This document shows positions 55,253-64,000 of a DNA stretch of 64,000 bases, piece by piece. A program made the position numbers and the translations under genes. The notes beneath the pieces are model-generated. The model was not told where the DNA came from. It was given only the letters and a program-made list of their open reading frames with translations, and did no database searches. Position 1 is the first letter of the stretch. The number at the start of each line of letters is the position of its first letter. The DNA is taken from contig OZ012700.1 of assembly GCA_963942565.1 (NCBI GenBank), positions 19,478,553 through 19,542,552 on the forward strand, read 5' to 3'. Source of the DNA: Maea johnstoni (taxonomy: Eukaryota > Annelida > Polychaeta > Spionida > Magelonidae).

Positions 55253-55914
55253 GGCCGAAAAAAAAGTTGTTTGTTTTACTGTAACCCTACCCTAACAAGT
55301 TTTTATTCGAAAAAATCCCTACCCTAAAGTTTTTTCTGCCCATCCAACTCCAAATCAACATAAAACATGCATAAAACACACAAAGTTGAAGAAAAAAATG
55401 ATGCAAAAATATATTTTTTTAACTACCTACCTACTAGAGCTGCACTCACGGAGGGAGATCAACTCATGAGCTCACCACCCGTTTGACTCGTGAGCTCATG
55501 AGCTCACGGACGTTCTGATTTTCCAGAAGAATACTTATTTTCCAGCCCAGCTATTAAGAAATATATATCTATTGGCGGAGATTTATTAACATTGCCATGT
55601 TTATCTAATTTGAAAACGTGCTGACGAGGTTCAAAGTTCGGTATAACACTCAACATCGTGTAAACGTATACATTGTAAAGACATGACATGACAGCGATAA
55701 GCAGTTATGTATGTTGATAATGTGTGTTATGTGCTCTGTGTTACGTTTGTGCTCCCAACATAGACGAGCTCACGATTTGAATATTTCAGCTCGAGCTCGG
55801 CGAGTTTGCCCCAGGGCTCGAGCCACTCGAGTTCGTGAGTGGTGAGTGCAGCTCTACTACCTACCCTATTTTATTTCGGACTGTTACAGGAAACAAACTT
55901 TTTTTTTCTAGGCC
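55253..55914. mobile_element. GGCC-ended MITE split by a hAT-like element
   Basis: ggccgaaaaaaaagttgttt at the left, tttttttctaggcc at the right. The middle is interrupted at 55435-55856. Flanks are TTA and TAA, one base different. Confidence 0.8.
55435..55856. mobile_element. hAT-like MITE, 8-base target duplication
   Basis: tagagctgcactcac and gtgagtgcagctcta are perfect 15-base inverted ends. CTACCTAC flanks both sides (55427-55434, 55857-55864). TAGAG ends and 8-base duplications are typical of hAT. Many gagctc/ctcgag motifs inside. Confidence 0.88.
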
Positions 55915-56107
55915 TAATCCTTATGCTGCTGGCTGGCTAATTTGGCTAATACAAAATGGTGCAAAAAACCTGAAAAAATGGGTACTCATCTGAGAGTACT
56001 CAGCGAGAGCTTTCCTATGATTACCAACATGACAGGGTTTAGATGGTTTTCAAAAATAGTTATGTCCTTGTGCTTTGAACAAAAGTAGCCTCTGCATTGG
56101 AAGGGTT
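55915..56107 (-). mobile_element. MITE family A
   Basis: taatccttatgctgctggct to ctctgcattggaagggttaa. Confidence 0.75.
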
Positions 56108-56685
56108 AAAAATAGCTTTTAAGTTCAGCATAAACAAACAAAAAATTTAGAAAAGAGTTGCAGAGAATGCTGACTGATCAACATTTTGCTTGTAATATTT
56201 TTTCCCAAATACACCCTAGTCAAAAAGATTTTCATCAAAAAAAAATCTTCAGGGCATATTTGGGAGTTACAGGCATGAATGTATTATGTTGAAGCAGGAC
56301 TCTTTAGTGTAGACGCTGGAAACAGAGGATTTAGACTTTTATCTGCGTATAATACAGCAAGGGGAGGGAAATGTACCATTAACAATCAGTACTGGTACTG
56401 GCCTGGGGGCAGGCAGCATCGTTAAAAATATTAAGCTATTTATAGTTTAAGAAATATCAATATCCCAATGTATTATGATATTCAAAAACTTTAAAGGCAC
56501 CAATCTCTATGCAATATGGGCCAGTTAGTACACAATTACATGAGGCCCGCAGCGCAGTTCAGAGGTTCTAGTGACTGAGTGGGAGACTTTTATAAGTAGG
56601 TGCCTGCTGTGACCTGTGCTCCACAATGAGTCCAAAAACTATTTGGGTCTGACCCCTGGTTTATTACATGTATGAGGCCTAAAAA

Positions 56686-56905
56686 AGTTCTTTGTTTCCT
56701 GTAACCCTACCCTAACAAGTTTTTATTCAAAAAAATCCCTACCCCAAAGTTTTTTTCCGCCCTCTCAACACCCAATCAACGTAAAACAGCAATAAAACAC
56801 ACATTTTTGACCAAAGAAATTCTCAAAGATAATATTTTTTACCTACCTACCTACCTTATTTTTTTTCGGACCGTAACAGGAAACAAACAATTTCTTTTCT
56901 AGGCC
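56686..56905. mobile_element. GGCC-ended MITE, TSD TGA
   Basis: ggcctaaaaaagttctttgt to aatttcttttctaggcc with TGA at 56683-56685 and 56906-56908. Confirms three-base duplications with a loosely conserved target. Confidence 0.85.
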
Positions 56906-57221
56906 TGACCTTTTTTGCTATGCTGGGTTTGTGTAAGAATACAGGCCATCGCTGAATACTCAAATAGCTGACTCTAAATAATGATCAAACCTGGGAATTC
57001 TAAGGATATCCTAACATTTTCCTAGCATTATCCTAGGAATTACTGGGTATTTCTGCTTAATCAAATCAAAATGAATGCTTGAGTGATCAGTATTCACTGC
57101 TCCTTGGGCGAGTCAGATTCTGAGTACCAAAAAAAATAATGATGCAATTGATCACATTCTCAATTTCTAGCAGCACTTCAGCTGGTGGCTTAGAGTAATC
57201 TGAGATAAGGAGAGAGCGAGG

Positions 57222-57600
57222 ACCGTAAATTCTCAGTAATTTGCACTTGGGACAATTGTTCCACTAATTCTTTGATGAAATTGGAGCTGGCAGAGCATTT
57301 AATGCCGATGCTCGTCTCAAGAGCCTCCCTTTCTTTGATCGCGATACCGATCAGATTAGTGATGATGGTACTGTTTATACAAGGGACACTTTTTAATAAT
57401 TACAATTTTAGGGGGTTCAGAGTTGCCGATGTTTTCTGAAAATATCTTGGTTGCTGTTTCAGCAAGATTTACTGTGAGGTGAAATGGCAACTGACGATTA
57501 ATTCATGGTTGCCCATATTTCCCATTAATTGTTTTGCAAAATAATCATAGTAGCCCAAATTCTTAGGTGGTCCAAATTTCCGGGAATTTCCGGTACTTGC
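57222..57600. mobile_element. MITE of the 'aaattctcagtaattt' family next to inverted arms
   Basis: 'ccgtaaattctcagtaattt' begins at about 57222, and 'cccaaattcttaggtggtcc' and 'aaatttccgggaatttccgg' are near the right side. Shares its interior with 44000-44215. Confidence 0.5.
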
Positions 57601-57790
57601 CTTTCCTATCATGTTCTATCATGCTCTCAGTGCATAGACTTCATGATTCACTACCCTTGTATAAACAGTACCATCATCACTAATCTGATCGGTATCTCGA
57701 TCAAAGAAAGGATGGCTCTTGGGACAAGCATCGTCATTAAATGCTCCGCCAGCTCCAATTTCATCACAGAATTAGTGGAACAATTGTCCC
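57249..57790. repeat. 137-base inverted repeat with 268-base spacer
   Basis: 57249-57385 and 57654-57790 are inverted copies of equal length with 8 mismatches and no indels by my count. One strand of each arm is open (NSTIITNLIGI then IKER, IKCSASSNFI). Confidence 0.92.
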
Positions 57791-57900
57791 TTGCATCAAC
57801 GATCTTGCACTATCAAAGAATAAGTAACCAGAGAGGTGTATAAGAGTGAGAGTTGGAACAGCCTTTGGGCGCCATTACTAGAAGACATACTGGACCGAAA

Positions 57901-58230
57901 ATTTACTGAATGAATATTTTACTAGCACAATAATCACAGAGCGATTACTTTTACTGAATGAGAAAAAAAATCCCTAAACAAAACTTTTAACTGAACAATA
58001 TACTATACTAAAGAAATTTTCATACTGAATAATAAACTTTACTGAGCAAAAATCTTAGTAAACAAAATATTTTACTGATCAGATTGATTTTATTTATGAA
58101 CGGAAATTTCAAACAAGAACTTTTTCTGAATTTAAAAATATTATAATTGATGAAAAAAATTGTGAAATACATAATAATCCAATATGTGATACTGAATGAT
58201 TTTTTTCTGAAATAAAAGAACATTTCAGTA
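57901..58230. other. AT-rich stretch with 'actga' motifs, no gene
   Basis: Many short 'ttactgaa' / 'tactgagc' repeats; nothing else is visible from here to 58750 apart from plain AT-rich sequence. Confidence 0.4.
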
Positions 58231-58769
58231 AGTAACTTTTTCCACTTCGGTGACTTGCCATAGTAATATCGATCATTCTAGGCTGAAGATATTGCCAAAG
58301 TAAATTCAATGGGTATCCGATTAATATGTAATCATATTTCAAGAATCAATAAATGTATTTGTTTGTGCTTGGGATTTTCCTAGTTTGTAAAATCTCCTAT
58401 ATATCAGGTTGATCCATATACCATAAACATGCATATCCTCTTCAAGACTGTCTTGCTGTGTAGGATAAAATATCTTACAACACTAAGTGAGATTTATGCA
58501 TTAAATATGCAATGTTCACATTGAAAGATCTGAGGATTCTTGATGACCACTACAATATGTAGCACCTTTGAATATTGCTCATTGATATTCGGAATATTTA
58601 ATCATTGATATTGTGAATATTTAATGAGTTCACTTGGCTGATTAGATTCTGTGTTAACACCGACAGGTGGCCAGCAAGTGAGACAAAAGGGCTGGAATTG
58701 GTCAGCGCTGGTCAAGCCCATAATCCTATTATACAGTACATATCTACAGATGAAAGACAGTACCTGCTT

Positions 58770-59400
58770 TTGACACCTAAAACCAGAAAGGAAAGGACAG
58801 GAAGGATGTCTTGCCTTCTACAGTAAGACCAGTAACATCACAAGTACGGCTCCCTTGAAGTACACACACACAGTGACGGGGCTAGCTAAACCCTAAAACC
58901 ACTAATGTAAGGACTGGAAGATAAGCTCAGTTTCAACAGCAAGACCAGAAACATCATACGCACGGCTCCCTTGAAGTGCACACACAGTGTGACAAAGCTA
59001 CCTAACCCTCAAGAACCAATAATGAAAGGACTGGAAGATTGAGTTTTAACAGTAAGACCAGTAACATCAGAAGCACAGCTCCCTTGAAGTGCACACACTG
59101 TGTGACGTAGCTACCTAAAACCAATAATGAAAGGAGTGGAAGATTAAAGTTTCAACAGTAAGACCAGAAACATCACAAGCACAGCTCCCTTGAAGTGCAC
59201 ACAGTGTGGCGTGCCTACCTAACCCCTAGAACCAGTAATGAAAGGACTGGAAGATTAGCTGTTTTAACAGCAAGACCAGAAACATCAAAAGCACAGCTCC
59301 CTTGAAATGCAGTGTGGCACGATTCCATGCCTCTTAGAACCAGAGTGGGAAGGATTGTATATGGTTGCCTGAGTTTCAACAGTGAAATCAGAAACATAAA
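58770..59400. repeat. ~115-base minisatellite, about six units
   Basis: Units share 'aagaccagaaacatcacaag', 'cacagctcccttgaagtgca' and 'aatgaaaggactggaagatt'. On the - strand each contains 'attattggttttag|gta', an acceptor-like string. Confidence 0.9.
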
Positions 59401-59799
59401 AGAAGTTCATAAAGAAATGTAAGCCCAATAAACCACAATTTATTTTTGAGGATTTTATTCGCAAATTATTGCATAAGTACCAAAACATAACCCAGATGCA
59501 GGAGATACTACTTCTCAATTGAATTGGAACTTTCCATCACACATTTGTAATATAAATTTACTTAAAATATCTCTATACAATAAATCAATGAATTTATTTT
59601 CTGATAGCTGAAAATAACCCAATGAATTTTATTTTGTTACTTAATAACTATCTGAATTTGTTATTTTTAAAATAAATTAGTTTTGATACAAAATATAAAA
59701 AGTTACGTGAGAGAGGTAAAATAATTGAAATTATCATTTTCAAAAGTAAGGATGATCTAATCAAATAAGGAAGTTCATAAAGAAAAAAAATACTAATAA

Positions 59800-59870
59800 A
59801 AATAATAATAATAATAATAATAATACTAATACTACTAATAATAATAATAATAAAAATAATAATAATATTT
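59800..59870. repeat. (AAT)n microsatellite
   Basis: About 60 bases of aataataat with ctaat interruptions. Confidence 0.95.
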
Positions 59871-60167
59871 CAAAAGTAATATCATAATATGACATAAAAA
59901 ATATTAAAACTTAATCCATTTTGAAACTTGTGCATGGAATCTGAAGGCAACTCATAGCCTCGCACATGAAGAGCTGACTGAGAATTAAGCGCGCACCTCC
60001 ATATTCCTATTTCATGATTATACCTCTTGAAAGTGCCAAGCTTGAGCGCTCATGAACAAAACTATAAGTAGAAATCGAAAAGAATAATCAATATGAAATG
60101 GAAAATGTTCCTACAGCCAAACTTCACCGTAAAACCATAAACACGTACAGAAGGGATCATATCTTAC

Positions 60168-60385
60168 CTGCATCGTCAAGCTTTTCTTTGTGTCGAATCT
60201 GGCCGGCGATAACAATATTTCTCTACTACTATTGACACCATGTGCGCAACGAGCATGACAGCTGTCAAAGGAAAACCTGGCGCACAGGGCCGCGTGCCGC
60301 TTATTCGATGAAAAAATGAATCAAACCTCAATCCAGAAACCTTTGGCTGTTTTAAGAGTGAGATATATCCATAGATGATAGTCTC
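60168..60385 (-). other. Candidate second leader exon (noncoding)
   Basis: Acceptor ttttatttttag at 60386-60387 and donor GATGCAG|GTAAGA after 60168. It contains several ATGs and no long frame, so it is probably 5' UTR, although the terminal ATG-CAG could start a protein in phase 0. Confidence 0.4.
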
Positions 60386-60439
60386 TCCTAAAAATAAAAT
60401 TATTTTTCGCACGAACTAACGAGAAAAACAGATTCTTAC

Positions 60440-60640
60440 CTCACACGCAACGTTCACCTGGAAATTCTATTTTCCGCTAAATGTATACATTACCCGGGAC
60501 TATCGTAATAAGCGCCTGTGATTGGTTTAAATTCAGAACATAAAAGTTCATAATGAACGTAGTACTCTAGTATCAGTCGCGCGGCGCTCGCCTACGCATT
60601 TATGAAATGCGCAGAGACGCACGTAAATGAAATCAGATGA
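60440..60640 (-). promoter_or_regulatory. CpG-richer promoter and first leader exon, - strand
   Basis: 'gtcgcgcggcgctcgcctac' at about 60577-60596 and other CG-rich words stand out in an AT-rich region. The donor GTGAG|GTAAGAATC follows 60440. I infer a transcription start near 60600, possibly for the mucin-like gene, whose signal-peptide exon has an upstream acceptor. Confidence 0.4.
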
Positions 60641-61014
60641 TGATAATCAATCCTTTAGTCAATAAAGACCATACTATATCGGCAACGATTTTCTGAACTG
60701 CTTATCTGACATTTCGGATTGTTTACGAATATAACAAATTTGAAACATTTAATAATTTTGAAGGGATGGGTAAATTAGCCATCATTTCGAATTATTTAAT
60801 GTTGTTAATCAGTTATGTTGGTGTACATTAATTCTTACCTTTTTATCATGATTACTATATTTTGTAGGCACCCATTTATATTTGAAAATATCATCAGTGA
60901 TCTTAAAAACTAAGTAGTTGAAAACAATTTAATTGTTTGAAAGTTTAAGACGTTGAAAATATATTCAGAGCCCGATTGATAGAAAATATTTATGCCAGTG
61001 TAAGTGAAGATTTT

Positions 61015-61379
61015 TCAGAAAAATCCCAACTGCAAGCTATAGTCATAATAGTGTGGATCAGTGAATGTTTTGAAACAGATGAATGATACCTGTCATATCA
61101 TCTGCTACATATGCGATTTGGCCATGCAATTGTGACTTAAATATGTAAATGCTTTGAGAAACCCTTTTAAATGTTAAGTATTCTCTGCTTTATTGCAAGT
61201 GAAAGTTTTAAACATAACTTTTATCTCAATATAGAGATTTAAATAAGTTTCATCACAACACAGGTCATTTATGGAAGGACTTTCATAACAGCTAGAATTA
61301 GTACACAATTAGTTGTTTTTGTGACATTGTGTGTAACCAATTTCATTATTCCAATCTTTGCCAATTGAACTTGATTTTA
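61015..61379. repeat. Segmental duplicate, empty-site copy
   Basis: tcagaaaaatcccaactgca through ttgccaattgaacttgattt. Matches 62972-63692 apart from the insert there. Confidence 0.95.
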
Positions 61380-61702
61380 TTGTACAAGCGGGTTGCAAGA
61401 AAAAAAAATCTTAAATTGCACTTGACTTAAATTCATGCGATTTAAGAACACCAGAGGTGTCTTACCAGGTGGACTTAAACACATATTTGAGCCTTCCTTT
61501 TTAAGTGTACAGCTAGGAACACAAACAATTCACTTTTGACCCATGCCTCTCAGTTTTAGCACATACAGGTTACATTCAATGTTGGCCATGAGATGAAGAT
61601 GTCAAAGGATTTTAATGACAACTAAGACATAGAGAGACTGTGTGTATTTAAGTTGCAATTTCAATAGCCACTCTCAGAGAGTGTGAGAGAGAAATATGAT
61701 TA

Positions 61703-61916
61703 GGCCAAAAAAAAAAGTTTATTTCCTGTAACGGTCTGAAAAAAATATGGTAGGTAGGTCGGCAAATTTCTTCTTTTTTTTTTGCTTTATTTTTTTGGTC
61801 AAAAATGTGTGTTTTATGCATGTTTTACATTGATTTGGAGTTGGGAGGGTGAAAAAAACTTGAGGGTAGATGAATAAAACTTGTTAGCGTTACAGGAAAC
61901 AAAACTTTTTTAGGCC
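61703..61916. mobile_element. GGCC-ended MITE, TSD TTA
   Basis: ggccaaaaaaaaaagtttat to aaaacttttttaggcc, TTA at 61700-61702 and 61917-61919. Confidence 0.87.
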
Positions 61917-62439
61917 TTAAAATTCAAGTTTCAAGTGAATTTTACCGTCCAATCTCAGAGAGGCTACATATTGTGAGTCATTTGACTTGAAATAAACACT
62001 AATATAAGAAAAATATAGAAGAGTGCATTTATGATGATGTAAAACTGATCCGCTGAAGTAGCTTACATCAGAGAAATACATCCCCTTGATCCGCAATCCC
62101 ATAGGCACAGCATGCTAGTACCTAGGTATGTGCGCCTCGGGTTACGCGGTGTAGCCTGGGGAAGTATTGGTCACGTGATTGGTTTCGCGGCAATTTCAGT
62201 CTGACCCAGGGCCTGTGAAACCAGCAGGCAGCCAATCCTGGGGTACACAGGTTATCTATGACTCATAGTGGTGTGAGGCAGCGAAAATTGATGATGCATG
62301 CACAGTGCCCACTCCCTGTCTACTACTCCCAGCTTACATCAACACACATCATTGGTGCAGCAGTTTTTACTCTGTTTGTTTTTGTTACTGTGGCAAATAC
62401 TTTGTGCCAAGTACCAGTATATTGTATGAGATCTCTGAG

Positions 62440-62656
62440 ACTGGTCTGATCAGTGCGCGATGATAGGCGTGGAGGGCTCGAAGATTCATCTGTCCCCTAT
62501 CGGCGAGTATCCGTACTTAACTAAATTCAAGTATCACTAGCGTTATGAAAGAGCGACTGCGGGACTTGTGTAATCGCCATCACTGGGTTAAGTAACACAC
62601 CACTGCAAAGATGGCAAGTCTGGGAAAGGTAGCACCCAGCTTAAGGGCTTCTTTAA
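62440..62656 (+). CDS. Probable first exon of a gene running off the right edge
   Basis: ATG at 62611 in a good context (gcaaagATGG) encodes MASLGKVAPSLRASL, then donor TTTAA|GTAAGT, phase 1. The 150-450 bases before it are richer in CG words (gtgcgcgatgatagg, cggcgagtatccg, tgcgcctcgggttacgcgg) than anything nearby. The N-terminus lacks acids and has Lys, Arg and Ser, as in mitochondrial presequences. The rest of the gene is outside the window, so the product is unknown. The TSS position is a guess. Confidence 0.45.
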
Positions 62657-62971
62657 GTAAGTGTTTTTGCCCGTAGATCAACAATATGCATTTTCTGATG
62701 CAAATAATAGAAACATTTAATGCTAACGCACAGAAGAAATTGCTCCCAACTTGGGGAAACCTGGTAAATTTAGGTTTACATTGGATGTCTCACAAGGTCA
62801 TTTTGCATCCCTAGGTTCTTCACAAACTTACACTGAAGCCAATGATAATAAGTATTTAAAAAATATTTGTTTGTGTGCTTAGCATCAGATAATTAGGATA
62901 GTGTAACTTTCATATGCCTCAATTGGCAATCAACTTGTGTGGAGAGTTATGCCCACTTGTGTGTAGGCACC

Positions 62972-63692
62972 TCAGAAAAATCCCAACTGCAAGCTATAGT
63001 CATAATAGTGTGGATCAGTGAATGTTTTGAAACAGATGAATGATACCTGTCATATCATCTGCTACATATGTGATTTGGCCATGCACTTGTGACTTAAATA
63101 TGTAAATGCTTTGAGAAACCCTTTTAAATGTTAAGTATTCTTTGCTTTATTACAAGTGAAAGTTTTAAACATAACTTTTATCTCAATATAGAGATCTAAA
63201 TAAGTTTCATCACAACACAGGTCATTTATGGAAGGACTTTCATAACAGCTAGAATTAGTACACAATTTGTTGTTTTTGTGACATTGTGTGTAACCAATTT
63301 CATTATTCCAATCTTTAGGCCTTAAAAAAAATATGTTTGGTTACTATTACGCTACCCTACCTAGTTTTTGTCCCCTACCCTAAAGTTTTTTTTGCCAATC
63401 TCACTGAGAAATGATCTTTTCCTACCCAAAAGTAGCCTTGCCGTCCTAAATATCAATTCTCCAACCATTAAATTATCAAGTTCTGGATGTACAAAAGTAC
63501 TATTACTTCATATAAAGACAATAACAACAAGGCAAACATTTATTAAACTCATCAACTCCAGGGAATCTTGTGAGTAAAAGAATAAAAATAATTTAAAAAA
63601 AAAATCCCTACCTACCCTACCTATATTTTTTAGGATGTAATAGGAACCAAACACTTTTTTTTTTTTGGCCTTACCAATTGAACTAGATTTTA
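62972..63692. repeat. Segmental duplicate, filled-site copy
   Basis: Second copy of 61015-61379, about 1957 bases away, highly similar, with a 353-base MITE inserted. Confidence 0.95.
63318..63670. mobile_element. GGCC-ended MITE, TSD TTA, empty site at 61358
   Basis: ggccttaaaaaaaatatgtt to cactttttttttttggcc with TTA on both sides. The duplicate at 61015-61379 reads 'caatctttgccaattg' without it. Confidence 0.9.
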
Positions 63693-64000
63693 ACAACTTA
63701 AGTAACAGACAATGTGTTTGGATTGTTGCTTTATTATTGTGTACCTAATATTTTCATTGTGTTTTTCTCAAAGGCATGAAATGTTGCCCATTGCATACTA
63801 GAATTCATATCTAGGCATGACATTTTGTTGTCTAATTTCTTAAAACTATAAATATTTCTCTTTCGAAACCTCATAATTTGTGTCTATTTTTAGGTTCACA
63901 GACTCTACAAATATGTTGTATATTATTTCATATTTCCTCAGTTTCTTGACCAAAATTGTTATAAAAAAAAAAGTTATATGTTACATTTTCGAATGAGTTT

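Noticed and set aside
58770-59400. CRISPR-like regular repeats (also 13.06-13.56, 42.0 and 52.3 kb)
   Set aside because: Units abut without unique spacers, and the DNA is eukaryotic. These are minisatellites.

Overview
This is metazoan nuclear DNA: split genes with GT-AG introns, AT-rich noncoding sequence, long (TA)n runs, and dozens of short non-autonomous DNA transposons. The protein types (PDZ plus tandem PH domains, a DxD Golgi-type sugar transferase, a mucin-like membrane protein) and the MITE-rich introns suggest a marine invertebrate. I cannot name the phylum from sequence alone. A 200-base run of N at 44748-44947 marks an assembly gap.

Layout. (1) 680-13077, + strand: a ten-exon gene for a 690-residue protein with an acidic disordered N-terminus, one PDZ domain and two PH domains. 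All exon phases agree. Its 3' UTR may run as far as a poly(A) signal at 17526. (2) 17622-18683, - strand: one coding exon for a 349-residue type II membrane glycosyltransferase, tail to tail with gene 1. (3) 25806 to about 40748, - strand: a mucin-like single-pass membrane protein of about 955 residues. Four coding exons could be joined by matching splice phases. The signal-peptide exon exists as two tandem copies, and the tail ends in a class I PDZ ligand. (4) 40749-60100: mostly repeats, with one orphan candidate exon near 55.0 kb. Two splice-donor-bearing leader exons on the - strand lie in a CpG-richer patch at 60.17-60.6 kb and may be the far 5' end of gene 3. (5) About 62440-62656, + strand: a probable first exon of a gene that continues past the right edge.

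How the genes might relate: gene 1 is a likely membrane-recruited cytoplasmic adaptor. Its PDZ domain has the His that marks class I ligand preference, and gene 3 ends in Thr-Lys-Val. A physical link is only an inference. The glycosyltransferase has no evident link to either beyond position.

The most striking structural theme is local duplication of exon borders. The PDZ exon's acceptor and first ~59 bases are repeated as about 14 upstream decoys at 77-base spacing. The PH1 exon's 3' end, the last exon's 5' end and the mucin first exon are also duplicated. The repeat landscape is dominated by two TTAA-flanked MITE families (about 27 and at least 15 copies), a GGCC-ended family with 3-base target duplications, and hAT-like, pogo-like and foldback elements plus a tRNA-headed SINE. 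Several insertions are proven by empty sites within the window. I saw no retroviral or LTR element, no reverse transcriptase, no CRISPR array and no tRNA or rRNA gene.
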